DNA of 64,000 bases, from the NCBI RefSeq assembly GCF_016827605.1, contig NZ_JAEPJQ010000001.1, positions 682,001 to 746,000 on the forward strand. The letters are read 5' to 3'. The position numbers and the translations under genes are program-made. Below are positions 36,645-46,412 of the stretch, in pieces; position 1 is the stretch's first letter; each line of letters starts with the position of its first letter. The notes under the pieces were generated by a model. It was not told the DNA's origin, made no database searches, and saw only the letters and a list, made by a program, of their open reading frames with translations. Source of the stretch: Hyunsoonleella ulvae (GTDB lineage: Bacteria > Bacteroidota > Bacteroidia > Flavobacteriales > Flavobacteriaceae).

Positions 36645-39122
36645 ATGCTATTACATCAAAAATCTATTTTAATACTTATTGGTTATTTACTTCTAACCTA
36701 CAATGGTTTTTCGCAAATAAAAGGTGTAATAGTTGACGAACAAAACACACCCCTAGAGTATGCTACTGCTGCTTTGTTTGAATTAAAAAATGGAACTTTA
36801 ATAGCTGGAGTAATATCAGATAACAATGGTGCTTTTACTTTTAAAAACATTAAAAAAGGAAGCTATTATTTGGAAGCTTCTTTTTTAGGTTACGAAAAAA
36901 AGCGAATTGAGAACATTACTATTACAAAAAAAGGAGAGGCCATTGATGTAGGGACTATACAATTGGTATTAGGCACACAATTAAATGAAGTGGTTGTAAA
37001 TGCAGAAAAAAAATCTGTGGTAAATAAAATTGACCGGCAAATTTTTGAAGCTTCAAAGTTTAAAAATGCCCAGGGTGGCTCTGGAATTGATGTTATTAGA
37101 AACTTACCATCCGTAAGCATAGACAGTCAAGGAGAAATTACTGTTCGTGGTAGTTCTGGTTTTGTGGTATTGTTAAACGGTAAACCAATTCAAGGGAGTG
37201 CAACCAACCTTATAGCGCAGCTGCCAGCCAATGCAATAAAAAAAGTTGAAGTAATCACGGCCCCATCTGCCAAGTACGACCCAGAGGGCAAAGCTGGAAT
37301 TATTAATATTTTAACTAATAAAGGTGTAACAAATGGAGCCTTTGGACAAGTAAATATTAAGGGCGGTTTACCATCCATTGAAACGTATGGTAACGATGTA
37401 TCACATAAACGCCATGGTATTGATGCCACGTATAATGTTAGAAATGATATCTGGAACATCTCTTTAGGTGTAAATTATCAAAGAAATGATTTAGGTGGAA
37501 GGCGAGAAGGCGATGTGTTTACAATTATAAATGATACCCTAACACGTTTCCCATCAACAGGCGAACGTAGTTTTGACGAAACCAATTATAGTGGCCGTTT
37601 TACTTTAGATTTTACACCCAACGAAACCAACATCTTTTCCTTTGGTTTTTTTGCAGGAAAACGAAGCAAGGCACGTTTAGCTGATATCGTATATTTTGAT
37701 AATCATGCTGTAACACCCGCAAACAGTAATAATAGAGATTATACATTCCAGTATTTTAATCACAACCTTAGAGAACGCAAAGGCGATTTTATTTTAGGAA
37801 GTTTAGACTGGATACATAGTTTTAAAAATAGTTCAGAATTATCTGCATCACTACTTTATGAGTATACGCTTTTGGGTGGACCAACGGTAAATCAAAACTT
37901 AGGAGAGCCTGATCGTTCTATTTTATTTCAAGATGAATTTAATACTAATGACAATCCGCTTAACGGGGTACGTTTTCAATTAGATTACAAATTCAAACCT
38001 TTTAATTTTGGTACTCTAGAAACAGGATATCAATACAGGGACTTAACCCATACGGGGGATTTTATTTATGAAAGACGTACTAGTTTTAATGATGATTTTG
38101 AGTTGGTTCCGGAATTTTCAAGTGAAGTAGATTTAGAAAGAACCATTCACTCTGGGTATATTCAATTTTCAGGACAAAACGGAAACTGGGAATATGCTGC
38201 CGGATCTCGATTAGAAGTGATGGATAGATCGTTCCGATTAAAAGACAAAACCAATACTGTTGATGAAACTTTGAATTACGATTTTGTAAGACTCTACCCG
38301 TCCGCTTCATTTCAATATACAATCAATAGGAGTACAAAAATAAAAGCTGCTTATAGCAAACGTGTGGAACGTAATTCTACATTTAAAATGAACCCGTTTG
38401 CTGAACGTGAGCATTCTGAAACCCTAGAACAAGGCGATAAAAATTTAAGACCCGAGTTTATTGATTTAGTTGAGATAGGCGTGACCAAAGATTTAAAAGG
38501 TGGCAATTCTATTTTTGCAACCGGGTATTTTAGACATATTAATAACGTAGTAAACCGGGTTAATACAGTATTTAATGATACTATTTTAAATAGAATATAT
38601 TCTAATGTTGGAAATGCCAAAGCTATTGGGCTAGAACTAGGTGCAACATTAAAGCCCACCAAAACGTGGAGCAATTTTATAGGCGCAAATATTTATAATT
38701 ACAGCATCAAAGGTAATTTTGATAACAGGACTATCAATAATGATGCTACAATTTATTCCATTAATCTAAATTCAACATGGCAATTTTGGGATAATGCATC
38801 ACTTCAGTTTACATTTAATTATCTATCTGATAGAAATACAGCTCAAGGCGAAGATTCTCGATTTTACTCACCCAATCTTACATTCCAAAAATCATTTATG
38901 AATAATAGGCTTACTGCAACGCTACAATGGCAGCATATAGATTTAGGGTTGCTGGACACTAACGAACAGCGCATTACCACCGCTAGGGCAAATGAGTTTT
39001 TTACAACCACTAATTACATTTATGAAGTGGACATGATTATATTAAACCTATCTTATACCTTTAAACAAGGTAAAAACAAATCGACCTTTATAGATAGTGA
39101 ATTTGGGAAAAAGGAATTTTAA
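36645..39122 (+). CDS. TonB-dependent receptor-like outer-membrane protein (OMP_b-brl family)
   Basis: The 825-aa protein has a signal peptide to about residue 24 (NGFSQ), then a carboxypeptidase-D-regulatory-like domain at 25-110 (KGVIVDEQNTPLEYATAALF, DNNGAFTFKNIKKGSY). Next come a plug domain at about 125-240 (GIDVIRNLPSVSIDSQGEITV, NGKPIQGSA) and a 22-strand-type barrel ending LNLSYTFKQGKNK. The VRGSSGFVVLLNGKP style and barrel pattern place it in the outer-membrane beta-barrel receptor family common in Bacteroidota. The substrate is unknown. It stands alone and converges on the PiT gene with only 14 bp between stops. Confidence 0.88.
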   Translation: MLLHQKSILILIGYLLLTYNGFSQIKGVIVDEQNTPLEYATAALFELKNGTLIAGVISDNNGAFTFKNIKKGSYYLEASFLGYEKKRIENITITKKGEAIDVGTIQLVLGTQLNEVVVNAEKKSVVNKIDRQIFEASKFKNAQGGSGIDVIRNLPSVSIDSQGEITVRGSSGFVVLLNGKPIQGSATNLIAQLPANAIKKVEVITAPSAKYDPEGKAGIINILTNKGVTNGAFGQVNIKGGLPSIETYGNDVSHKRHGIDATYNVRNDIWNISLGVNYQRNDLGGRREGDVFTIINDTLTRFPSTGERSFDETNYSGRFTLDFTPNETNIFSFGFFAGKRSKARLADIVYFDNHAVTPANSNNRDYTFQYFNHNLRERKGDFILGSLDWIHSFKNSSELSASLLYEYTLLGGPTVNQNLGEPDRSILFQDEFNTNDNPLNGVRFQLDYKFKPFNFGTLETGYQYRDLTHTGDFIYERRTSFNDDFELVPEFSSEVDLERTIHSGYIQFSGQNGNWEYAAGSRLEVMDRSFRLKDKTNTVDETLNYDFVRLYPSASFQYTINRSTKIKAAYSKRVERNSTFKMNPFAEREHSETLEQGDKNLRPEFIDLVEIGVTKDLKGGNSIFATGYFRHINNVVNRVNTVFNDTILNRIYSNVGNAKAIGLELGATLKPTKTWSNFIGANIYNYSIKGNFDNRTINNDATIYSINLNSTWQFWDNASLQFTFNYLSDRNTAQGEDSRFYSPNLTFQKSFMNNRLTATLQWQHIDLGLLDTNEQRITTARANEFFTTTNYIYEVDMIILNLSYTFKQGKNKSTFIDSEFGKKEF

Positions 39123-39136
39123 AGTAAAACGTTTTA

Positions 39137-41416
39137 TTATTCCTCTTGATCTGTGATAGTAGCAGGTTTTACACTAGCATCGTGTGCATTATGGTATTCA
39201 TCTAGTAACGACCAAGTCGCTTTTAACAAGTCTTTAGTTTCGAGTAACAGACTAAAATACAACGTTGTGTTTTTAGGACTCGATTCTTCTGATCTTGTTC
39301 TTTCTACTTGCTTTTGGATCTTATCTGTAACTAAATCAAAAAACTTATTTTTTTCACTTAAAATTATCCCGATTTCTTCAAATGTCTCTGTATCAAATGC
39401 CTTTCTAGTGTGCTCAAAAAGCTGCTCTAAATGGGAATCTATTTCTTTTAACTCTTTTATCTGGCTAAACTTAAGCTTCTTATGGTTATTGTTAACATGT
39501 TTAAAACTAGCGTTAGATATATATGTTAAAGACTGTGCCATATCTTGAAGATACCCTAAAACACTTATGTAAAAATTACTGGCATTTACACTGGGATCTT
39601 CAAGGTTTTTTATGAAGTAATAGATGTTATCCTTTAAATCGTCTATTTCATAAGACAATTTCTCTATTTGTTTTTTATTCTTCTTTAAATCTTTAAGGTT
39701 ATGGGTAGCCAAACCATTTACCGCACTGGTGTAAATCTTGTTACCGCGTCTTACTACATTTGCAATATTACTGGCGCTCTCTACAATAACCCCTTGCGTA
39801 GAACTACTCTCTGCTTTTTGCAATGTATCTTCTTCCTTTAATTCCTTTGACTGTTTACGGTGTGTTAAGTAGTTTTTTATAAGGAGTGCAGTTGCCAAAA
39901 TTAACAAACCAGTTAACGCATAACCTTTTCCAAAATAAAGGATAAAAGCCATAATGGCTGCAGCGACAAAAGCACTAAACGCAGTAAAAAACCATCCTCC
40001 TATTACATTAAGCACACCTGCAACGCGGTACACAGCACTTTCAGCGCCCCAAGCACGGTCTGCCAAAGAGGTTCCCATGGCTACCATAAACGTAACATAG
40101 GTAGTAGATAACGGTAACTTCATAGAAGTTGCAATAGAGATTAATACACTAGCTACCATCAAATTTACAGATGCTCTTACCAAATCAAACGCAGGTTTAT
40201 CCTTAGCTTTTACTGCAGCATTGTAATTACTTTGCGTAAATTGTTTATCAATGTATTTTTTTGCCGATTCTGATAGCAAACTGTTAAATTGGTTAGAGGC
40301 ATTAATACTTAGTCTCACAATATTTCTAGATAGGAAATTAGGTTCAAAACGCTCATTAACCTCATCCTGCCTAGAAAGGTCTACCGATGTTTTTACAACC
40401 GCTTTAGCCTTACTAGAAAACCATAACGTTAACACCATTACTAAGCCTGCAATAAGCAGTAAGTATGGTTCTGTTGCTACCGGTTCGCTTAAAGCCAACA
40501 TTGGGAAATTTGTGGGTAAAACGGAGCTTACAGACCATGCTTCAAACGAATTATATGCAGCAATAGGCACTCCAATAAAATTAACTAAATCGTTACCTGC
40601 AAAGGCTACAGCAAGAGCAAAAGTCCCAATAACAATAATTATCTTATAAATATTTAGCTTAAAAAATTGTATTAAAGCCATCGATACCAAGGTAAAAACC
40701 AGAAAACTAATAGCTATTAAAGCTAAATTATTTTCAGCAATTAAGGTTTTTATATCACTGCTCATAAAAGATGCATTTTTAATACCCTTGATTAAAATGA
40801 AATACAAAATTGATGTGATAGCAAAACCACTAAAAATAGCACCAAAAAACTTAGGCTTACTTGAAAAATCGAATGACAACAATAATCTTGAAACAAACTG
40901 GATAATGGCTCCAATGGTAAATGCTACTATTACAGAAAGTAGAATACCTAGTATAATTTCAATAGCTTTCTCGTTATTTATATAATTACCTAGATCTAAA
41001 ATAGTTTGCTGGCTATCTTTAGACATTATTTTAATAATCGCAATACACACAGAGGCACCTAAAAGCTCAAATACGATAGAAACCGTTGTAGAGGTTGGCA
41101 GCCCAAGTGTATTGAAAAAATCCAGAAGTAATATATCTGTAATCATTACAGCCATAAAAATGACCATAATTTCATCAAACATAAATTCGCCTGGATTAAA
41201 AATACCTTTCCTAGCTACCTCCATCATACCGCTAGATGTAAGTGCTCCTACGGCAACACCTAAACTGGCAACTATCATGATGGTTTTAAATGAAACGGCT
41301 TTCGACCCTATAGCTGAATTAAGAAAATTTACAGCGTCGTTACTAACACCTACTATTAAATCTGCAATTGCCAAAAATGCCAAGGCAACTAGCATGTAGA
41401 TATATATGTTCTCCAT
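39137..41416 (-). CDS. PiT-family inorganic phosphate transporter with C-terminal PhoU-like domain
   Basis: The 759-aa inner-membrane protein contains the duplicated PiT signature: DLIVGVSNDAVNFLNSAIGS near residue 20-40 and FAGNDLVNFIGVPIAAY near 270. There are about twelve hydrophobic helices to residue 510 and a soluble helical C-terminus (about 545-745) that resembles PhoU (LSYEIDDLKDNIYYFIKNLED, KKLKFSQIKELKEIDSHLEQL in parts). Fusion of a PiT channel with a PhoU-like regulator is a known architecture. The promoter carries phased TTAACA-like half-sites (41460-41487), which suggests phosphate control. Confidence 0.92.
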   Translation of the reverse strand: MENIYIYMLVALAFLAIADLIVGVSNDAVNFLNSAIGSKAVSFKTIMIVASLGVAVGALTSSGMMEVARKGIFNPGEFMFDEIMVIFMAVMITDILLLDFFNTLGLPTSTTVSIVFELLGASVCIAIIKIMSKDSQQTILDLGNYINNEKAIEIILGILLSVIVAFTIGAIIQFVSRLLLSFDFSSKPKFFGAIFSGFAITSILYFILIKGIKNASFMSSDIKTLIAENNLALIAISFLVFTLVSMALIQFFKLNIYKIIIVIGTFALAVAFAGNDLVNFIGVPIAAYNSFEAWSVSSVLPTNFPMLALSEPVATEPYLLLIAGLVMVLTLWFSSKAKAVVKTSVDLSRQDEVNERFEPNFLSRNIVRLSINASNQFNSLLSESAKKYIDKQFTQSNYNAAVKAKDKPAFDLVRASVNLMVASVLISIATSMKLPLSTTYVTFMVAMGTSLADRAWGAESAVYRVAGVLNVIGGWFFTAFSAFVAAAIMAFILYFGKGYALTGLLILATALLIKNYLTHRKQSKELKEEDTLQKAESSSTQGVIVESASNIANVVRRGNKIYTSAVNGLATHNLKDLKKNKKQIEKLSYEIDDLKDNIYYFIKNLEDPSVNASNFYISVLGYLQDMAQSLTYISNASFKHVNNNHKKLKFSQIKELKEIDSHLEQLFEHTRKAFDTETFEEIGIILSEKNKFFDLVTDKIQKQVERTRSEESSPKNTTLYFSLLLETKDLLKATWSLLDEYHNAHDASVKPATITDQEE

Positions 41417-41442
41417 GTATTAAGCTAGAAAAATTTAATAAG

Positions 41443-41487
41443 CAAATGTCTTATTTTAAAATGAACTCTATGTTAACGGAATGTTAT
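41443..41487 (-). promoter_or_regulatory. Pho-box-like promoter of the PiT gene
   Basis: On the minus strand ATAACA (41482-41487) and TTAACA (41471-41476) are 11 bp apart, followed by a weaker third unit TTCATT (41460-41465). The TTTG of a -7-like GACATTTG (41443-41450) begins 24 nt after TTAACA. The start codon is 27 bp further on. The same 24-nt geometry occurs at two other promoters in this region. TTAACA-N5-TTAACA is the form of PhoP boxes in Bacillus; the assignment here is inference. Confidence 0.6.
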
Positions 41488-41614
41488 GTTCTAACTGTAT
41501 ACGATTGAATAAAAGATACTATATTCTAATATAAAATCGGTCTTGAGGAAATTCAATGTTAAGAAATGCTATTTTTAAATATTTTAATCATTTGACAAAC
41601 AAGTGCTTGCAGGT

Positions 41615-41673
41615 TTAATGTTAATTTAATGTTACGTTAATGTTTTGAAAAAGTAAAATAAATACTATATTTG
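41615..41673. promoter_or_regulatory. Triple 11-bp repeat overlapping the promoter of the MORN-like gene
   Basis: Three exact-phase repeats TTAATGTTAAT, TTAATGTTACG and TTAATGTTTTG (41615-41647) run head to tail. The last ends in a TTG (41645-41647), which is 18 bp from a perfect -7 motif TATATTTG (41666-41673), giving a full Bacteroidota promoter 31 bp before the ATG at 41705. Read on the minus strand, the units are AAAACA, GTAACA and TTAACA at 11-bp spacing, like the Pho-type sites nearby. The site could act on the plus-strand gene, on the PiT gene, or on both. Confidence 0.6.
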
Positions 41674-41704
41674 TAAAGTAATTATTAATTAAAACCCCAC
41701 AGAC

Positions 41705-42022
41705 ATGAAAAAATATATAACAATTTTAGCTGCTTTATTTATAAGTGCTTCAGTATTTGCTCAAAAAGAGAGAACATTAACCTTAAATAAAGAAACAAAT
41801 TTAATTGACGTTGTTTATTATCACGATAACGGAGAGGTAAGCCAAACAGGATCTTACACCGCTGATGGTAAACTTCAAGGACAATGGATTAGTTATAATG
41901 AGGCAGGAGAAAAGACAGTTACCGCATATTACAAAGAAGGTAAAAAAGTTGGCAAGTGGACTTATATAATAGATGGCAAATTAAAAGAGGTTGATTATTC
42001 TAAAAATGTGGCCTCTCTATAA
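41705..42022 (+). CDS. Small secreted MORN-like repeat protein
   Basis: The 105-aa protein has a signal peptide (MKKYITILAALFISASVFAQK). The mature part carries two or three MORN-2-type repeats: DVVYYHDNGEVSQTGSYTADG, KLQGQWISYNEAGEKTVTAYY (about residues 33-75) and KEGKKVGKWTYIIDGKLKEVDY. Such repeats are structural; in related flavobacterial proteins the role is unknown. It is a single-gene unit with a near-ideal promoter overlapping three phased repeats and a strong terminator, so a short, highly regulated transcript is expected. Confidence 0.8.
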   Translation: MKKYITILAALFISASVFAQKERTLTLNKETNLIDVVYYHDNGEVSQTGSYTADGKLQGQWISYNEAGEKTVTAYYKEGKKVGKWTYIIDGKLKEVDYSKNVASL

Positions 42023-42042
42023 ACTCCAAACTAGATAAAGAC

Positions 42043-42072
42043 AAAAAGCATCACGATAACGTGATGCTTTTT
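42043..42072. terminator. Strong bidirectional intrinsic terminator
   Basis: A perfect 13-bp stem (42043-42055 with 42060-42072) closed by an ATAA tetraloop, with AAGAC/GTCTT flanks that extend it. It separates convergent transcripts. Confidence 0.9.
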
Positions 42073-42094
42073 TATGTCTTAAAAATGTAAAATA

Positions 42095-43339
42095 CTATCT
42101 AGTCCAACCAGATCCCCAAGTTGCAAAATCAGTACCCGTACCGTTACCTTCACCAGAAATTAAATCTCCTTCTGTTAAAGTATCAACACCAGTATCATTT
42201 TTAAACTTTGTGGTTACATCTACAAATGTTACATTGTTAACCTGTAACTCATCATCAACAATCGCTTGACCCGTTGGATCTGAAGTATCATTGCCGTCAA
42301 TATCAAACGCTTCTCCAAAACCAGTGATACTTATATTTGTAAAAATAGCCGCTGTACCTCTTCTTAAACGAACAGCTTCGTATGCAGTTGGATCAATTAT
42401 TTTACCATCTTGAAATGTATTATCTGATCCTACACCAACAATAGTTACATTAGTTACAGTTGGGCTAGAAAAGAAAATTGGGTTTGAATTGTTCCCAAAA
42501 TCATCATTATATCCATCACACTCAAACGCTTTATCAGAGTTGAAAGTTTCTGTTGGGTTTTGGATATGTTGAATATAAGCATCAGTGATTGTACCTGAAT
42601 ACCCTTCAGTCCAATCGATAGAATCATCTTGTAAATTCATTACAGCAACATGGCTAACATTTACAGTTCCACCAAAGAACTCAACACCGTCATCTTTACC
42701 TTCGTAGATTTGGATGTAATCTACCTGAGTACCATTACCTACACCATAAAAAGACAAACCGTTGTTTTCTGATTGACCATCAGCAGAACCGCCAGAATAT
42801 TCAATTCTTAAATATTTTAACGAACCAGAATTGTCACCTGCTTCATTACCACCGTAAGGTAAACCAGCGATTTCAGAAGTAGAGGTTGCAGTACCAGTTA
42901 CAGAGTTAATAGGTGCTTTTCCTAAAAGGATTAAACCTCCCCAGTCTCCAGCTTCAGGATTAGAAGCATCTGAAGTAAATACAATTGGATTATCCGCTGT
43001 TCCTTCTGCTATAATTTGAGCTCCTTGAGATATAGCTACATAAACGTCAGATCCAGCTGCAAGAGCTTCAATTGTCATACCTGCAGGAATAGTTAGTGTT
43101 GCACCATCAGCTATTACTAAAGAACCATTGATTTTATAATTTTTATTAGCATCTAATGTTAAGTCATTAGTATATGTTCCTGATAAAAATACATCTGTAT
43201 CTACTGGAGTACCACCTCCATTACCAGCATTATTATTAGTAATGTTTAATACAATATCTGCTGTATCATCGTTAGCGCAAGACGTAAAAAGTAACGTTAA
43301 TGCAACTAAACTTAGTAAAAGGTTATTTCTCATTTTCAT
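42095..43339 (-). CDS. Surface-type lipoprotein with beta-helix repeats, partner of the TonB receptor
   Basis: The 414-aa protein has a lipoprotein signal ending LFTSC near residue 22, followed by ANDD, an acidic pattern known in Flavobacteriia as a signal for export of lipoproteins to the cell surface. The rest is rich in Gly, Asp, Asn and Thr with repeated short strands (GSLVIADGATLTIPAGMTIEALA in parts, NNGLSFYGVGNGTQVDYIQI), a right-handed parallel beta-helix pattern. Databases often carry misleading names for this type. It starts 49 bp after the TonB receptor stop and forms an operon with it. It probably captures the receptor ligand on the cell surface. Confidence 0.8.
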   Translation of the reverse strand: MKMRNNLLLSLVALTLLFTSCANDDTADIVLNITNNNAGNGGGTPVDTDVFLSGTYTNDLTLDANKNYKINGSLVIADGATLTIPAGMTIEALAAGSDVYVAISQGAQIIAEGTADNPIVFTSDASNPEAGDWGGLILLGKAPINSVTGTATSTSEIAGLPYGGNEAGDNSGSLKYLRIEYSGGSADGQSENNGLSFYGVGNGTQVDYIQIYEGKDDGVEFFGGTVNVSHVAVMNLQDDSIDWTEGYSGTITDAYIQHIQNPTETFNSDKAFECDGYNDDFGNNSNPIFFSSPTVTNVTIVGVGSDNTFQDGKIIDPTAYEAVRLRRGTAAIFTNISITGFGEAFDIDGNDTSDPTGQAIVDDELQVNNVTFVDVTTKFKNDTGVDTLTEGDLISGEGNGTGTDFATWGSGWTR

Positions 43340-43388
43340 TTTGATTTAAATATTAAAGTTTTTTGTTCGTTATTGATTTATTTAATTA

Positions 43389-46202
43389 TTAAAAATTGTA
43401 TTTAAATTGAAGGCCAATAGTAATACCTCTTTGGAAACTAGAAAGTAAAACATCTCCATCACCAGTATTTTCACGTATCATTTCTACTTTTGGATCTAAT
43501 AGGTTTTTGGCACTAAAGTTTATTTCTGTCTTTTCTCCTAACTTGTTTTTAAGGATGAAATCTAAAGTAGGTACTGCTTTTTCAATTACATTTCCAACAT
43601 CACCAGATCCTAAAGAAAATATTCTATCAGAAGAATAATTGAAAACTAAATTAGCAGCTGGCTTAAAGTTTTCGCTGATTGTAGGTTTAAAACTTAAGTC
43701 TGCATTTACAATAATTGGAGATGCTCCTTCCAATTCATCTGTATCTCTGTTAAATGATGTTCCATAAGACCCTTCAATAGAGTTATAAAGATCTTGTTCT
43801 GTATGCATATAAGTGAAGTTAAAACCAGAGGAAAGAATAGCGTCTTCATCTTCATTTAGTATTAAATTTTTTCTTAACTCAATTTCAGCTCCTAAAATCT
43901 CTGCTTTCTCACCTGTTCTAAAATAACGCTGGGTTCCTGTAGCGTCTGCAGCAAGTACTAAGTTAATAGGATCGTTAATTTGCTTGGCAAATACGCCTAC
44001 AGAAAGTACTTCACTTTTACTAATAAACCATTCGTATTTTAAATCAAGATTGTAAATATCTGAATATGATTTATCGGTAAGATTTACACCAGTACGTGTT
44101 CCTAGTAAGTCTTGGTTACCACCAATTCTGTAACTAATACCCTCGTAAACAAATGGTGCAATTTCTTTAAATTCTGGAACCGATACTGTTTTACTAACTG
44201 CAAAACGTAAATTCTGGTCATCAGTAATAGCATATTTAACGTTTAAACTTGGCAATATGAAGTTTTCAGAAGACTCAGAAAAACCAGGATCATTAGGTCG
44301 CAAGTTAATAGCATCATACTCGATACGTTGATTAAAGTTTTCAACACGCACTCCTGGAATTACTAACCATTTTTCACTAAGGTTTATCTCGGCTGAAACA
44401 TAACCTGCATAGATATCTTGAACACCCTTATAAGTATTCTCTAAGTTTCCTGGGAAATTAGTCTGGGTAACACCGTTAATTGGATCTATTGGATTAAACA
44501 CATGTGTTTGATACACACCATCTAGAAAATTCTGTAAGTTGAATATGCTATTAAAATTAGTGATACTATTTATACCAAAAGTAGATGTGTTGATGTTTTT
44601 ATAACCGTAACGAATGTTATCAAAATGCCTCTCTCTTGTTTTCCCATCGTAACCAATAATCAACTTTACAGTTTCAGTAGGTTTGTAAGAAAGGGATAAT
44701 CTACTGTTTAACTCTTCATCCTCAATATTTTGAAAATAACGCTGGTTATTAAAATTGTTATTTTGATCAAAACTAGGTACTGTATTAGGGTCTGTGTCTA
44801 ATAAATTATCATAACCTAATAATGAAAAACGCTTTCTGTCTGGCTCATGAGCAAATACGCGGTTATGCCCTATACCCCACTCTACAGCTATTTTATCATC
44901 AAATTTATGCTCACCAATTAATTGATTTACTAATACAATATCTTGGTTAAACTGTAAGTTACTCTGAAAATATCCACTTGGCTCATCAGAGAAATCATAT
45001 AGAATTCCATTCCCCCCAGTTCCATAAAAACCTACTTGATCAGACGAACTATTAATGGCCAAAGAAGATAATTTTAATTTATGGTCGCTATTAATTCTAT
45101 ACAACGCTGTTGCCATTGCTGTAGAGGTTGTGGAATAATCATATTGTTCAGTTTCTGGAAACAGCTTGTTATAACCAGCAGTATAATCTGCAACCAAACC
45201 TTCCCTGTAAGAGAAGCTATTATCGAATGAAGCTGTTACAAACAGACTTAAACGAGAGTCATCTTTAAATGTGAATGATTTCCCTCCAGAAAGACTAATC
45301 CCCATATTAATAGCTGGTGTTTCAGCTTCAATTGGATCTACTCCGTGGGATAAAATAACAGCAAACGGATTGTGATTATATCTAGCATAGTCCCCAACAT
45401 ATCCTGGGCCTTCATTTCTTAAAAAAGTTTTTCCAACTGCTCTAGAGTTTACAGAAGCACCAAGAGCAACATCAAAAAATCCTTGACCAGTGTATTCTTT
45501 AGAAGTAATATCTATATTACCAGCTGAGAAATCGCCATAAAATCTTGCTGAATACGCTTTACTTACACCAACGTTTTCAATAACATCAGACGAAAATAAA
45601 TTCAAATCGATATTTTTCTTATTGACGTCATTGGAAGGAAGTGACAAACCATTCATGGTACTGTTTAAATAACGGTCACCCAAACCACGCACATAAACGC
45701 TATTAGAACCTTCTTGCTTAGATATTCCTGAAATTTTAGCAACAGCGCCTGCAGCATCACTAACACCTTTTCTGGAGAGTTCCTGAGCTCCAATACTCTG
45801 CTTTATAGCAACAGCATTTTTTTGTTCTAATAATAATGCTGTTTCACTTTCGCGCTTAGTGGTAGTTGTTATAACAACCTCATCAAGCGATGCTGCACTA
45901 GCCCCCATTACCACATTAAGTTCTTTAACCTCTCCAGCAATAATCGTTATTTCTATTTCTTGAGTTTCATAACCAACAAAACTAAAAATCAAGGTATAAG
46001 TTCCAGCATCTAAATCTGCCAATTCATATAAACCATCAAAATCTGAGGTGGTTCCTTTTGTTGTGCCTTTTATTAATACGTTTGCAAACGCTAAAGGCTC
46101 ATTATTATATTCTTTATCTGTTAATTTTCCTTTAACAGATCCTGTTTGCGCATAAGACAGCACAGTTGTAAAGAGTAGTAATAATAGTGTAAAATGTCTC
46201 AT
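43389..46202 (-). CDS. TonB-dependent receptor with N-terminal carboxypeptidase-regulatory-like domain
   Basis: The 937-aa outer-membrane transporter has a signal peptide to about residue 19 (YAQ), then a CarboxypepD-regulatory-like domain at 20-105 (GKLTDKEYNNEPLAFANVLIKG and FSFVGYETQEIEI), followed by a DEVVITT segment. The plug runs from about 130-240 (SIGAQELSRKGVSDAAGAV, VYVRGLGDRYLNSTMNG), and the barrel ends QRGITIGLQFKYNF. It is the first gene of an operon with a beta-helix lipoprotein. The promoter bears a six-unit 11-bp-phased array, so expression is likely phosphate-controlled; the ligand may be a phosphorus compound, but this is inference. Confidence 0.93.
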   Translation of the reverse strand: MRHFTLLLLLFTTVLSYAQTGSVKGKLTDKEYNNEPLAFANVLIKGTTKGTTSDFDGLYELADLDAGTYTLIFSFVGYETQEIEITIIAGEVKELNVVMGASAASLDEVVITTTTKRESETALLLEQKNAVAIKQSIGAQELSRKGVSDAAGAVAKISGISKQEGSNSVYVRGLGDRYLNSTMNGLSLPSNDVNKKNIDLNLFSSDVIENVGVSKAYSARFYGDFSAGNIDITSKEYTGQGFFDVALGASVNSRAVGKTFLRNEGPGYVGDYARYNHNPFAVILSHGVDPIEAETPAINMGISLSGGKSFTFKDDSRLSLFVTASFDNSFSYREGLVADYTAGYNKLFPETEQYDYSTTSTAMATALYRINSDHKLKLSSLAINSSSDQVGFYGTGGNGILYDFSDEPSGYFQSNLQFNQDIVLVNQLIGEHKFDDKIAVEWGIGHNRVFAHEPDRKRFSLLGYDNLLDTDPNTVPSFDQNNNFNNQRYFQNIEDEELNSRLSLSYKPTETVKLIIGYDGKTRERHFDNIRYGYKNINTSTFGINSITNFNSIFNLQNFLDGVYQTHVFNPIDPINGVTQTNFPGNLENTYKGVQDIYAGYVSAEINLSEKWLVIPGVRVENFNQRIEYDAINLRPNDPGFSESSENFILPSLNVKYAITDDQNLRFAVSKTVSVPEFKEIAPFVYEGISYRIGGNQDLLGTRTGVNLTDKSYSDIYNLDLKYEWFISKSEVLSVGVFAKQINDPINLVLAADATGTQRYFRTGEKAEILGAEIELRKNLILNEDEDAILSSGFNFTYMHTEQDLYNSIEGSYGTSFNRDTDELEGASPIIVNADLSFKPTISENFKPAANLVFNYSSDRIFSLGSGDVGNVIEKAVPTLDFILKNKLGEKTEINFSAKNLLDPKVEMIRENTGDGDVLLSSFQRGITIGLQFKYNF

Positions 46203-46225
46203 TATTTTGTTTAAATTTCTCGCTG

Positions 46226-46303
46226 CAAAGAAACTACCGTTTTGTAAACATTGTGTTACCTGACGATTAAAGAACTGTAATAAAAGTGTTAGCTTAACAT
46301 TAC
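46226..46303 (-). promoter_or_regulatory. Pho-box-like six-unit array and promoter of the TonB receptor
   Basis: On the minus strand, units start every 11 bp: GTAATG (46298-46303), CTAACA (46287-46292), ATTACA (46276-46281), TTAATC (46265-46270), GTAACA (46254-46259) and TTTACA (46243-46248). The -7-like TTTCTTTG follows; its TTTG (46226-46229) begins 24 nt after GTAACA. The half-site therefore takes the position of the -33 element. A weak seventh unit may lie at 46309-46314. The same elements occur before the orphan-domain gene. Confidence 0.65.
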
Positions 46304-46412
46304 CTAAAAGCTACTTTTTTAACAAGAAAGTTTACGGTTAGTTAACATTGCCTACAAAACACCTTGTTAACTTGAAAATTAGCTTCTATTATTATTTAAT
46401 AGTCTAAAAAAC

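Noticed and set aside
42095-43339. Multidrug transporter annotation for the beta-helix lipoprotein
   Set aside because: It has a lipoprotein signal and strand repeats but no transmembrane helices, so a transporter function has no support.
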